A stretch of DNA of 64,000 nt from Mytilus galloprovincialis (GCF_965363235.1 NC_134838.1:19190441-19254440), one strand, 5' to 3'. Numbered from the stretch's first letter, positions 12,093 to 24,951 are shown. Notes: generated by a model from the sequence alone, not told the origin. Translations and numbers: made by a program.

Positions 12093-12368
12093 CAGCCTTT
12101 ATAAACCATGATTATTTTGGTTAATAAATCATTACCTTTATTCAGTATCATTCTATAAAAGCCCTACAAGACTCAAAGTGGGTACTGATTGCAGATTCGT
12201 AGGGTGCTACACTAACAAATAGAAATAGTAATACGCAACCTACGACCTGTTTTCAGGTATAAAAAATTATCAGACACACAACGCTTATAAGAAAGTTGTC
12301 CGTCACCGGAAGTTGTAACCCTCAGCCCGCTGCTATAATATTAATAGTACTGGAAAGTACTTGACTAG

Positions 12369-14049
12369 GGGTGGGTCTTTTCACCACCGAACACTGCCGA
12401 ACACCTCAAAAACCACCAACCACTAAGAAAAACTGTGATATAATACAATAAAATGATAAAACAAATGAAATTACGTATAATTTAATAAATTTTTAGATTT
12501 TTACGGGCATCATTTTTATGTTAAAATCGATTATAAATATAAGGAAAAATGTCTCCGGATTCATCAATCATCACTTTCCGGATTACATTGTGTGTGTTAT
12601 TCAAATAATAGAATTCAAATATATTCATAATTAGTAATCAGTTCAAGTATCCTCGATCTCTGTTCTCGGTTAGATCTTGATATTTTTCTCTTCTCTTATT
12701 ATTGGTACAACTATTTTATAGAAGAAAAAAATGGAAAAAAATATATTTGAGGTGTCCATGGGGGTCTGCGGAGTTCAAAAAGTGGGGTGTTATAGACTCT
12801 CCCTTTCTGTTTTCTGTAGATATTTGGACTCTTGATCTTCTGATTTGTTGTCGAGCCTGCAACTTTTGTTGCAGAAAGCTCGACATAGGGATAGTGATCC
12901 AGCGGCGGCGGCTACGGCGGCGGCGGTGTTAGCTCACTTCTTAAAAGCTATATATTTTAGAAGGTAGAAGACCTGGATGCTTCATATTTTGTATATAGAT
13001 GCCTCATGTTACGAAGTTTCCGTCAGTCACATGTCCATTGTCCTTGACCTCATTTTCATGGTTCAGTGACCACTTGAAAAAAAAGTTCAGATTGTTTGTA
13101 ATGTTAAATTCTCTCTTACTATAAGTAATAGGATAACTATATTTAGTATGTGCGTACCTTGAAAGGTCCTCATGCCTATCAGACAGTTTTCATTTGACCT
13201 CGACCTCATTTCATGGATCAGTGAACAAGGTTAAGTTTTGGTGGGCAAGTCCATATCTCAGATACTATAAGCAATAGGTCTAGTATATTCGGTGTATGGA
13301 AGGACTGTAAGGTGTACATGTCCAACTGGCAGGTGTCATCTGACCTTGACCTCATTTTCATGGTTCAGTGGTTATAGTTAAGTTTTTGTGTTTTGGTCTG
13401 TTTTTCTCATACTTTATGCAATAGGTTTACTATATTTGTTGTATGGAATGATTGTAAGGTGTACATGTCTAGCGGGCAGATGTCATCTGACCTTGACCTC
13501 ATTTTCATGGTTCAGTGGTCAAAGTTAAGTTTTTGAGTTTTTGAGTTTTGGTCTTTTTATCTAATACTATATGTCATAGGTCAACTATATTTGGTGTATG
13601 GAAATATTTTATGATCTATATGTCAGTCGTGCAGGTTTTATTTGATCTTGACCTGGTTTTTCCGGTTCATTGCTCAGTGTTAAGTTTTTGTGTTTGGTCT
13701 ATTTTCTTAAACTATAACCAATAGGTCAACTATATTTGTTGTATGGAAGCATTGTTAGCTGTACATGTCTGCCTGGCATATGGTTCATCTGACCTTGACC
13801 TCATTTTCATGGTTCATTGATCAATGTTTAGTTTTCTTGGTTAATGTTAAGTTTATGTGACAGTCGTAATAAAGCTTTATATTTAGGAGTATCAACATAA
13901 TATCAATGATTAGTAAAGAAGGCGAGACATTTCAGTGTGTGCACTCTTGTTGAATTAATAACTTGATTATTATATTTAAGTCACATTTATAACGATAAAA
14001 GACAAAATAATAAATTTTTGGGGTGTTTGGTGGTGAAAAGACCTACTGC
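12369..14049. mobile_element. hAT-like TIR element with 8-bp TSD
   Basis: The left end reads GGGTGGGTCTTTTCACCACC. The right end, inverted, reads GCAGTAGGTCTTTTCACCAC. Identical 8-bp duplications, TTGACTAG, flank it at 12361-12368 and 14050-14057. No transposase is present. Most of the interior is a second element (12850-13949). An 8-bp duplication and short inverted ends fit the hAT superfamily; the assignment is inferred. Confidence 0.7.
12850..13949 (+). mobile_element. Helentron-like family IV element, nested
   Basis: It opens with a stem-loop at 12850-12884 (GTCGAGC paired with GCTCGAC, inner GCAAC with GTTGC). A (CGG)n-type microsatellite follows at about 12901-12927, then imperfect tandem repeats of roughly 120-130 bp (about 13020-13840) that carry TGACCTTGACCTCATTTTCA. 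The 3' end has a small AGTG/CACT hairpin followed by CTTG and TT. There is no coding capacity. It lies wholly inside the hAT-like element, so it inserted later or was carried as cargo. Confidence 0.6.
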
Positions 14050-14057
14050 TTGACTAG

Positions 14058-14428
14058 CACTACTGAACATACATTTTCTATTTATAAACATATTAAAGGA
14101 TAATATAATACAAATAATAGTTTTATATCCAGGGTTTACTACAGAATCTGAGATAGTATAAAATTTCTGCTAAAAAGAAAAAGTAAAATAAGAAAGGTTT
14201 CGTTTTGAACCTATATCTATTTACCAACTAAACATAGAAATATGTGAGACCTAAAAAGGGGGTAGAGCGATCAAACAAAAGTCTATTTATTATCTCAGTG
14301 CAAGTGCAACAATATTGTGTTATTTAAAAATAAAAACAGTAATTTTAGGTCACTTTGAAAGTAACAATAAGATTAAATGCTGACATCGTTTGATTAAATT
14401 ATCATACTTATTAAATGCTTTATTTTTA
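14058..14428. other. Non-genic stretch
   Basis: AT-rich sequence with no recognisable exon or repeat boundary, between two mobile elements. Confidence 0.35.
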
Positions 14429-15968
14429 GCTCACCCGGCCCAAAGGGCCAAGTGAGCTTTTCCCATCACTTTGCGTCCATCGTCCGTCGTCGTTGTCTGT
14501 TGTTAGCTTTTACAAAAATCTTCTCCTCAGAAACTACTGGGCCAAATTTAACCAAACTTGGCCACAATTTTCATTGGGGTATCTAGTTTATCCTGTTGTT
14601 GGGTTGCTGCCCCTAAATTGGTAATTTTAAGGAAATTTTACTGTAAACAGCAATAATGTTCAGCAAAGTAAGATTTACAAATAAGTCAACATGACCGAAA
14701 AGGTCAGTTGACCTCTTTAGGAGTTATTGCCCTTTATAGTCAATTTTTAACCACTTTTCATAAATCTTAGTAATCTTTTACAAAAATCTTCTCCTCTGAA
14801 ACTACTTGGCCAAATTAATCCAAACTTGGCCACAATCATCATTTGGGTATCTAGTTTAAAAAAATGTGTGGCTTTACCCTGCCAACCAACCAAGATGGCC
14901 GCCATGGCTAAAAATAGAACATAGGGGTAAAATGTAGATTTTGGCTTATAACTCTAAAACCAAAGCATTTAGAGCGAATCTGACATGGGGTAAAATTATC
15001 TATAGGTCAAGATCTATCTGCCCTGAAATTTTCAGACAAATCGGTCAACCCGTTGTTGGGTTGCTGCCCCTGAATTAGTAATTTTAAGGAAATTTTGCAG
15101 TTTTTGCTTATTATCTTGAATATTATTATAGATAGAGATAAACTGTAAACAGCAATAATGTTCAGCAAAGTAAGATCTACAAATAAGTCAACCAACATGA
15201 CCAAAATAGTCAGTTGACCCATTAAGGAGTTATTGCCCTTAATAGTCAATTTTTAACCATTTTTCTAAAATTTTAGTATTCTTTTAAAAATTTTCTCTGA
15301 AACTACTGGGCCAAATTTAACCAAAGTTGGCCACAATCATCATTTGGGTATCTAGTTTTAAAAATGTGTGGCTTGACCCTGCCAACTAACCAAAATGGCC
15401 ACCATGGCTAAAAATAGTACATGGGGTGAAATGTAGATTTTGGCTTATATCTCTAAAACCAAAGCATTTAGAGCAAATCTGTCAGGGAATAAATTGTTTA
15501 TCAGGTCAAGATCTTTCTGCCCTGAAATTTTCAGACAAAACAGACAACCTGTTGTTGGGTTGCTGCCCCAGAATTAGTAATTTTAAGGAAATTTTGCAGC
15601 TTTTGGTTATTATCTTGAATATTATAATAGATAGAGATAAACTGTAAACAGCAATAATGTTCAGCAAAGTAAGATCTACAAATAAGTCAAATGACCAAAA
15701 TTGTCAGTTTACCCCTTAAGGAGTTATTGCCCTTTATAGTCATTTTTTAACAATTTTCATAAATTTTTGTAAATTTTTAGAATATATTTTCCACTGTAAT
15801 TACTGAGCCAAGTTCATTTTAGATAGAGATAATTGTAGCAACAAGAATGTACAGTAAAGTAAGATCTACAAACACATCACCAAAAAACACAATTTCGTCA
15901 TGAATTTATCTGTGTCCATTGTTTAACATGCACCAAGGTGAGCGACACAGGCTCTTGAGAGCCTCTAG
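14429..15968 (+). mobile_element. Helentron-like family I, copy A
   Basis: The 5' hairpin at 14429-14457 pairs GCTCAC with GTGAGC and GGCCC with GGGCC. A short CGTC-rich microsatellite follows, then diverged internal repeats (AAACTACTGGGCC, TTGTTGGGTTGCTGCCCC, AACTGTAAACAGCAATAATG) that recur about every 300-500 bp. Near the 3' end comes GGTGAGC, the inverted partner of the 5' motif, then the hairpin GGCTCTTGAGAGCC and the terminus CTAG followed by TT. The end lies 29 bp before the UBE2U start codon. Confidence 0.75.
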
Positions 15969-15997
15969 TTTTATTATTCATGTAGGTGAGAAAGAAA

Positions 15998-18900
15998 ATG
16001 TTTTCAAGAGCTCACCTTTTGATTGAGAGAGAATATGAGAAACTGCAGAAGTCTCCTCCTTGGGTATGTTTATTTGTTCTTTCCTATTTTGCTTTGTTGC
16101 ATAAATATTACTTTTCAAAATAATTCCTTTTTGAAAAAAAGAAAACTTTTGGCCTGAAAAGTTAATTGTGTGTTTGGTAAACACTAAAAGTATATGTTTC
16201 TGTCAAGTTAAGTATTATCAAGCTCCATTCCACCTTCGTTAGGGGGCATCAATATATAGTTTAAGTCTGTGGTTAATGTTTTTTAAGACATTGGTTGGAC
16301 TAATTTCAGTTATTGTAAATCATTGACAAAGATATACGTGTATTAAAAATCACATATTTTTTATTTAGGGAATAGAAGCTTTACCGTTACAGAATGACAG
16401 TTTATTTGAATGGGTAGCCAAGATAAAAGGCTTGAAGGATTCCTTATGGGAAGGTATTTCATAATCTTACATGTACCTTACATATTTTAGATAAAGTTAA
16501 CATATACATTGTAAATGCAACACTGAATAGTTTTAATTCAGTTGTCGTTGTCTTAAAAAAGAAATAGGCATAATTATTTAAAGCAAACAAAAAGAAAAGA
16601 GACGTACATTTCAAAATACTATTTCTTTAAAAAATTATTTTTCACCTCATTTCTAATGTGCTGCATTGTTTATTTATGAAATGTCAACCTGTGACCATTT
16701 CTTAAGTATGAATAACTAAAGTTGTTGTTAATTCCAAACTAATAACTGTCAAACTGTTTGTGTGAATTAGGTGGAAGGGAGATAATTAAATTTTGATGTG
16801 TGAACAACTTTTGATGAACATTTATAATTTAATTTTCAGGTGGAATATTTCGTGTATACATAAAATTTGATGAACATTATAATGTGAGGCCTCCTGATGT
16901 CTGTTTTCATACCATCCCATTTCACCCTAATGGTAAGTACTATTAATTAATTATCTTCAACATGGATAGCACTGGAAGAATGACTTTTTGTAACAGCCTT
17001 ATCTAATTTTTAAACTGTGAAATTTTATATTATTACTATCTTTTAATGATTGGTCAAAGTAAAAATGAATTTTTCAAATGTCAATTAAACCACATATTTA
17101 CCAAAATTTAAGACAGTATTTTTTTTTCTCGATATTTTTAGCTCACCTGGCCTAAAAGGCCATGTGAGCTTTTCTCCTCACTTGGCGTCTGTCGTCGTCG
17201 TCGTCATTAACAATTTTTCAAACATCTTCTCCTCTGAAACTACTGAATGGATTTGAATGAAACTTAAAATGATTGTTCCTTAGATTATCCTGCACAAAGT
17301 GTGTGCTTCGATTTTTGATCCGTCAAAAAACATGGCCGCCGTTACTTAAAATAGAACATAGGGGTCAAATGCAGTTTTTGGCTTATATCTCAAAAACGAA
17401 AGCATTTAGAGCAAATCTGACATGGGGTAAAAATGTTCATTAGGTCAAGATCTATCAGCCCAGAAATTTTCAGATGAATCAAACAAACCATTGTTGGGTT
17501 GCTGCCACTTAATTGGTAATTTTAAGGAAATTTTGCAGTTTTTGGTCATTATCTTGAATATTATTATAGATGAAGATAAACTGTAAACAGCAAAAATGAT
17601 CAGCAAAGTAAGATCTACAAATAGGTTAATATGACCAAAATTGTCAATTGACCCCTTAAGGGGTAAATGTCCTTTAATGACAATTTTTCACAATTTGTTC
17701 ATCATATTTGCTAACTTTAAAAAATCTTCTCCTCTGAAACTACTGAATGGATTTGGATGAAACTTAGCATGATAGTTCCTTAGATTATCCTGCACAAAGT
17801 GTGTGCTTCGATTTTTGATCCGTCAAAAAACATGGCCGCCCTTACTTTAAATAGAACATAGGGGTCAAATGCAGTTTTTGGCTTATATCTCAAAAACGAA
17901 AGCATTTAGAGCAAATCTGACATGGGGTAAAAATGTTCATTAGGTCAAGATCTATCAGCCCAGAAATTTTCAGATGAATCAAACAAACCATTGTTGGGTT
18001 GCTGCCACTTAATTGGTAATTTTAAGGAAATTTTGCAGTTTTTGGTCATTATCTTGAATATTATTATAGATGAAGATAAACTGTAAACAGCAAAAATGAT
18101 CAGCAAAGTAAGATCTACAAATAGGTTAATATGACCAAAATTGTCAATTGACCCCTTAAGGGGTAAATGTCCTTTAATGACAATTTTTCACAATTTGTTC
18201 ATCATATTTGCTAACTTTAAAAAATCTTCTCCTCTGAAACTACTGAATGGATTTGGATGAAACTTAGCATGATAGTTCCTTAGATTATCCTGCACAAAGT
18301 GTGTGCTTCGATTTTTGATCCGTCAAAAAACATGGCCGCCCTTACTTTAAATAGAACATAGGGGTCAAATGCAGTTTTTGGCTTATATCTCAAAAACGAA
18401 AGCATTTAGAGCAAATCTGACATGGGGTAATAATGTTCATTAGGTCAAGATCTATCAGCCCTGAAATTTTCAGACGAATCAAACAAACCATTGTTGGGTT
18501 GCTGCCACTTAATTGGTAATTTTAAGGAAATTTTGCAGTTTTTGGTCATTATCTTGAATATCATTATAGATAAAGATAAACTGTAAACAGCAAAAATGAT
18601 CATCAAAGTAAGATCTACAAATAATTTAATATGACCAAAATTGTCAATTGACCCCTTAAGGGGTTATTGTCCTTTAATGACAATTTTTCACAATTTGTTC
18701 ATCATATTTGCTAACTTTAAAAAATCTTCTCCTCTAAAACTACTCAACCAAATTCAACCAAACTTCATTTGAATGATCAGTAGGGTGTATAAAATAAAGT
18801 TTGTGTTTTATTTTCTATTTCGTCAAAAAACATGGCCGAAGGCATTGTTTACCAGGTGAGCGATTCAGGCTCTTGAGAGCCTCTTGTTAGAGAAAGCGAT

Positions 18901-21900
18901 GTATAAATTCACTATTTAATGAGCATTATTTACCAAAACCAATTGACATCAAACATCTTGCCATAAAGTTACATGTAAAAGCATGTGACATTTAGTGTGA
19001 TTAATTTCCCTATTCTGTAGCTGAATATGCTGTTTTATTTTAATCAAATTCATGTAGAAAAACCTTCTAAAGTTATACCAATATAGAATACCTTATTATT
19101 TATTCAAACAAAACTCATATTAAGTACATGCATGATCCTTATATAGATGACTTTATTTTGTTTTTTTTCAGTTGACATGATCACAGGAAGACCTTGTATA
19201 GATTTCCTAGATGATTATTCAAAGTGGCAAGAGTCCTACAGTCTTTCATTTATATTAATAACAATACAGGTACACATAGATGCATAATTTTAAATTTCAA
19301 AAAGTCATAAAAAGTGCAGGTTGACCATCAGCATCAATTCGGTTTATACTTGTGCTTGGGGAAGATAGTTAAAATTAAGTCCAAATTAGAATAGCTATTA
19401 ACCAGTTATATACATGTATATCATATTCCTACTTCTTTGTTGTGCCAAAGTTGCATACAAATTTTCATAAAATCAAGTGGGATGCACCTGTTACCTTAAA
19501 TACATAAATTGCATGATCAATCTTTATTATATTGTAGAATTTATTATCCAATCCCAACCTGGACAGTCCTGTGAATCCTGAGGCATCAGATATGATTATA
19601 CATTCACCTCATGCCTATAGACAAATGGTACTTGACTGTGTTGTAGCTAGTCAGCGTGTTGAAGGTAATAATTAAAAAACAGGTTATGTTACGTTTTATT
19701 TCTTTTGTACATGTATGCATGAAATTCACGAAACTATCAAAACTAGTATTTGTATCCAGCTTTACTCATTGATCATTTCATCTGCATAAGCCGTCAGAGG
19801 GAAACTTTTTTTGTAAGAAAAAATATCAATAAAGATATGATAGTTCATCCCATGTTCATCTTTTTAAAAAATGGTAAAAAGTAGACATAATTGAAGTAAA
19901 TCTGCTTAGAGATGTCTCCCTTTGTCAACAATATGAAAAATTTAAAGCCATCAAAGGGAAACTTTTTTTGTAAGAAAAAATACCAATAAAGATATGATAG
20001 TTCATCCCATGTTCATCTTTTAAAAAAATGGTAAAAAGTAGACATAATTGAAGTAAATCTGCTTAGAGATGTCTCCCTTTGTCAACAATATGAAAAATTT
20101 AAACAAATTGATAATTTGAAAATATCAAACTGACAGTTGCATATATTGTCCTAAATATGATATTAAATATCATTTAGATAGTTGTCTTGTCTTGTATAAA
20201 AGTCACAGAGTGTGAGACATATGTAGATTTATGTTTTTGACAGTTTCAGTGATAATTGTTCAAAAAATCTTTCTCATGCCTTTTTTTACGTATAGCCACT
20301 GGGTATACAATAGACTTTTTATGAATCATGGAATAATAATTATGTCATATTTCTGCTTTCTACAAGCAAACCAACATTCTGAAGTTAAAGAAATGGAAGT
20401 TCTTATTCTTACTAACACCAAAACAGTAATGTAAATTGATTATTGAAAATTTCAACATTTTGATTAAAATATACTGTATACATGTAGCACAAGTCACAGC
20501 TAACTATATGTTCATAAAATGAGTGTTTTGATAAAGTGGCAGACATCACTACAAAATAACAATATTAAATATCCTACTATTGGCATTTCCTCAAAACAAT
20601 TTTTTTGAAGTTAAAACATGCTAGTTATATTTGATAAAACAAATGTTTTAAAGTATTTAATTTATTTTTAGCGGGTGTAACTCCTCATTCCGAGTTGGAG
20701 TCGAGAGTGAGATTTGCCACACCCACAGAAACTACAAAAGTAGCCACAGCTGCTTATAAACCTTCATCATCAAAGATAACAAGATTGTCCTTTGATGATT
20801 ATCACACAACATGGAGTGGTATAGCTACTTCTAAACCAGCACAAGAATTGAAAAATCCATGTAAGTTTAAGAATAAGTGAATGAAATAAACCATGTTTTG
20901 CAAGTTGTATGACTACTAGAAATATTAAACTGTTTGATATTATAATATGATAAGGAAATAATGGATTACATTTTTTCTATTATTTTTTTTAAAGAGTGTT
21001 TACAATTTGAGTTTGCTGAAACTATTGATTTTATTACAAAGATTACTCAATTTCCATGTATGTTCACATATCCTCATGAAAAGCAATCAGGGTAAAGGGA
21101 CTTGACATGGTTGTCCAAGAATAGCAAATAAGTAAGAAATGACATGTGAATTATCAAGGTATCCATACAGTTTTCAACAGATTCTGTTTACCTGCATTTT
21201 AAGCTAATATAGCTCGATCAGACTCTTATACCATAAGCCAAATTGAGCTATAATAGAATTATCTCCCTTGGCAATTTTTCAAAGAAATTCCTGTTTTTTG
21301 TTAGTTATTTGTGAATGATTTTTAAACTTTGCAAAAATAATATGGTAGCCATGCTGAGTATAGTGTTATTCTATAATTTTGTACAAGAAAAAATACACCA
21401 TTTAATTATCTATATTCCTGAATAATGTTAATAATGTTCTTATGAAAAATGTCAAAAGGGAGATAAGTCTTTTGATATCTCAATATCTCAATCAAGCTAA
21501 TTTGTACTAGTCTTGTATTACAACTCCAGTTTCTGGTTCTTGTTAAAACATTGAATGAAATAAGATAGTCCATCATTTTTTTCTGGACTCATCAGAATTT
21601 ATCCTGAAATGAACCTTACATTTAAAAATTAAAACAAAATATTGCATTTTTGGGGGATATCACACCATGAAAGTGGAAGATACATTTTTTTGTACTATGG
21701 TTACTGGAAGTGGTGCAGGATAGTAAAATCAGAAAACAGAAAGTAGAAAAAAGTGGTTTTGAATTGTTTATCTTTGTGTCATGAGGTACCTTTTTCAAAT
21801 AAATCACAATTTCACAGACCAACAGTGTTTGCATATTTAAGATTACGATTTGCATGATGTATACAGGCTTTTGTCCTTATATAAAATCTTCTAAAAAATA

Positions 21901-23426
21901 ACTTGATTTTTTGTCCAGGAAACTGTTTATATACAAAGTTATATTTTTAAAGCTGTTATAAAGTCAGAAACAAGAATACATGTCCAAAGTGAATTGAGGG
22001 TTTCCATGAATTATGTTAAACAATTTGATTACAGGAGACCATTAAAAAAATGTTTAGCATTATTGTTTTTGATTTTAGTATTAGAGATAATTAAAGAAAG
22101 TACAGTTTTACAGAAAGTACATTTAGGTCTACCACAGGAAGAAATCGAAGAACAGATGAAAAGACAAATAGAAGAGTAAGAATAACTGACTTTTATTCTG
22201 GGGAAAAAATTAATTACAGTTACTGCAAATTCTTGAAGGTCCTTTGTATAATGTCATTTAGGAGATAAATGTATTGTTTTTGAAGTTCCGACAGCATTAT
22301 TTTTTTTTTGTGATTTGATTGTCGGAAATTAAATTTACTGGTGACTTGTTAGCAGAGACAGTAAATGGGTTTTCACGACCATCAAATCACCAATTGAAGC
22401 CCTCGGAGTTTAAAATACAACAAATATTACTAAGGATGTTGCATTACAATTGTCATTTTGTAAATTGTAACAATGTTTCAAGTTTCAAAGATATGTATGA
22501 AGTTATGATATGAATTATGTGCATGAACTTTGAATTTTACATCAGATTATAAACTATTGATCCCTAATAAAGACAATTGACATGTTTCTAACATGGTTAT
22601 TACCAGGAATATTAGTGAGCACATTGCTACATGTTCTTTTTATTTTATATGTTTTCAGACATTCTGCACTGATGTATGGTAATTTCAAAACCAGGCCAAA
22701 TGAAGAGGATGAAAAAGCTGCCAAATTAGCAAGATTAAGTAGAATGAAGAAGATATATCTTCCTCCCAGATTATCACCAAGTAAGAACAATCTTACCACT
22801 CAAAAAAGAAGAGACAATGTATAAATCTTTAAATTATACCCCACTTAAAAAGGGGGGAGGAATATACTGTTTTACCTCTGTCCTTTCATCCCTCCATCTT
22901 TCAGTCTGTCAGTTCCATTAATATTTTCTGAAATTTGATTTCAGGGTTTATATGAGTCAGCTATACTGTGTGATGTGTTTTCAGATTCATTACTCAACAA
23001 CTTCCTGTTTACATTATACTTTTAGCAAGGCATGGGTATCATGAGTGGGCAGTAAATCAGATTCACTTGTTTAAACTTGTTTTGTTGCATTTTCACTTGT
23101 ATAAAGAAGACTTTCGTGTTGTGGATAGCTGCATGTATTATGAAATATGCCTCATTAAATGAAATTCTATTTGATTTGATAAATTATTGTTGGACTATTT
23201 TAGATTAATGTTATCATCAGTAGTTAAAATCTGATATAGTTCATGAAAAGTTGATGTTTGAATTTTTATTGTTTCGATAAAAAATTGACCTTATGACCTT
23301 TGGTATCTTACAGCACCATCAACAGCTCCACCTCCAACAGGCCACAGAGATGAACCCTGGGAAAATGAAGTTGAAGATCTGGTCACATGGTCTTCTAAAC
23401 TAGATACTGCTGCTCTTGATGAATAA
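15998..23426 (+). CDS. UBE2U: Ubiquitin-conjugating enzyme E2 U
   Basis: Nine coding exons with GT-AG borders and consistent phases: 15998-16063, 16369-16453, 16840-16932, 19172-19269, 19538-19664, 20672-20860, 22079-22175, 22659-22780 and 23314-23426, giving 329 residues and a stop. An E2 enzyme accepts ubiquitin from E1 on its active-site cysteine and passes it to a target, usually with an E3. The UBC fold covers about residues 1-160. The HPN motif is at residues 79-81 (IPFHPN) and the catalytic cysteine at 90 (GRPCIDFLDD), so activity looks intact. The C-terminal extension identifies the family: LSFDDYHTTWSGIATSK near residue 205 and an acidic tail EVEDLVTW match the human UBE2U tail as I remember it, and total length is similar (about 321). 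The start matches the family N-terminus (MFSRAHLLIEREY). An AG at 15978-15979 could mark a 5'UTR intron. Family I element copy B fills most of intron 3. Confidence 0.93.
17141..18886 (+). mobile_element. Helentron-like family I, copy B (UBE2U intron 3)
   Basis: The 5' hairpin at 17141-17169 pairs GCTCAC with GTGAGC and GGCC with GGCC, followed by a GTCGTCGTC microsatellite. The core is three 500-bp tandem units, with CTTCTCCTCTGAAACTACTG at 17226, 17726 and 18226 and a diverged partial unit at 18726. Units 2 and 3 are almost identical. The 3' end has GGTGAGCGA, the hairpin GGCTCTTGAGAGCC, then CTCTTG and TT. It has the same orientation as copy A. Confidence 0.8.
19790..20103. repeat. 157-bp tandem duplication in UBE2U intron 5
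   Basis: The block beginning GCC(G/A)TCA(G/A)AGGGAAAC occurs at 19790 and again at 19947 with only a few differences. It is intronic and has no coding potential. Confidence 0.9.
22836..23060 (+). repeat. Interspersed element with TACCCC hairpin start (UBE2U intron 8)
   Basis: It opens TACCCCACTTAAAAAGGGG, a 5' hairpin, followed by a decayed CTGTCC-type pyrimidine-rich repeat and, near 23030-23045, GGCATGGGTATCATGAG, which may be the inverted partner. The plan resembles the other Helentron-like families, but the 3' end is unclear. Confidence 0.4.
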
Positions 23427-23747
23427 ACCAGTGTTCTTTTATTGTCAAAATTTGTCAGTACAGAACTTAATACTTGATATATGGCCTTGTGGGAGAATCT
23501 GCTGAAGGTTCAAAGACAATATATATTTTACTGTTATACTTAGCAGTGAATAACTAAAGTTTCAACAAGTATCTATGGGCAGAACTTTATAGATAAAGCA
23601 TAGACTTTAATCAGTCTAGTTAAGAAAATACTTTTTTTTACATTTTTATAGCACACTTTTTTTTTAAGTTGTGTGTTGTGTGTAGGAAAAAAAGATCACA
23701 TTCCATGAAGCTATGTCAAACCACTGTATTGACCTTATTTATATTCA

Positions 23748-23753
23748 AATAAA
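23748..23753 (+). terminator. Candidate poly(A) signal of UBE2U
   Basis: AATAAA lies 322 bases after the UBE2U stop codon, ahead of a GT-rich stretch (TATGTGTGTGC) that would suit a downstream element. Alternative signals cannot be excluded. Confidence 0.5.
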
Positions 23754-23825
23754 TATATAAAAGTAGTATATGTGTGTGCTCTGTATGAATGTGTTTGTTT
23801 GAGAATGTATCATGATCACATTTAA

Positions 23826-24951
23826 TTAGGGTCCCGCCAAAGGCGGTCCCCTATAGTGATCAGTCTGTCCGTCCGTCCGTCCGTCCGTCCGTCTGTCCGT
23901 CCGTCTGTCCGTCCGTCCGTAACACTTTGTGTCCGCTCCATATCTAGAGAACCATTATGATTTCATACTTTATACTTTACATGTTTATTAACCACCACCA
24001 GAGGGCGTGTCATGATGTATGTACAACTTCCTAGGTCAAAGGTCAAGGTAAAAAAACTTTGGTTTCAGTTGACAACCCTGTGTCCTGTGGTGAAGATCGT
24101 GTCCGCTCTATATCTTGAGAACCGTTATGATTTCAAAGTTTATACTTGACATGTATATGAACCAACACCAGAGGGTGTGTCATAATTTATGAACGACTGC
24201 CTAGGGCATAGTTCAAGGTCAAAAACTTTGGTTTCAGTTGACAACCCCATGTCCTATGGTAAAGATTGTGTCCGCTCTATATCTTGAGAACCGTTATCAT
24301 TTCAAAGTTTATACTTGACATGTAAGGTAAAAAAACTTTGGTTTCAGTTGACAACCCTGTGTCCTGTGGTGAAGATCGTGTCCGCTCTATATCTTGAGAA
24401 CCGTTATGATTTCAAAGTTTATACTTGACATGTATATGAACCAACACCAGAGGGTGTGTCATAATTTATGAACGACTGCCTAGGGCATAGTTCAAGGTCA
24501 AAAACTTTGGTTTCAGTTGACAACCCCATGTCCTATGGTAAAGATTGTGTCCGCTCTATATCTTGAGAACCGTTATCATTTCAAAGTTTATACTTGACAT
24601 GTATATAAACCAACACCAAAGGGTGTGTCATAATTTATGTGCAACTTCCTAGGTCAAAGGTCAAGGTCAAAAACTTTGGTTTCAGTTGACAACCCCATGA
24701 CCTATGGTAAAGATCGTGTCCGCTCTATATCTTGAGAACCTTTATCATTTCAAAGTTTATACTTGACATGTTTATAAACCAACACCAAAGGGTTTGTCAT
24801 AATTTATTTACAACTTCATAGGTCAAAGGTCAAGGTCAAAAACATTGATTTCAGTTGACAAACCCATGTCCTATGGTAAAGATACAATTTTTTAATGCAC
24901 ATTATTCACAGCGGGGCCCACAGAGATGGCTCCCATCTCAATGATATCTAG
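23826..24951 (+). mobile_element. Helentron-like family II element
   Basis: The 5' hairpin spans about 23827-23853 (TAGGG and CCGCC paired with GGCGG and CCCCTA). A (CCGT)n microsatellite runs 23866-23920. The core is six units of about 169 bp marked by GTGTCCGCTC at 23929, 24098, 24268, 24378, 24547 and 24716. The odd 110-bp step shows a 280-bp segment was recently duplicated. The 3' end has GCGGGGCCC (inverted partner of GGGTCCCGC), a hairpin GAGATGGCTCCCATCTC and a terminal CTAG followed by TT. Three perfect DR1 motifs AGGTCAAAGGTCA occur (24033, 24651, 24830). It is intergenic, about 400 bp after UBE2U. Confidence 0.75.

Noticed and set aside
15007..15647. Open frames of 73-80 codons on both strands
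   Set aside because: They lie within the family I core and recur wherever that core is repeated.
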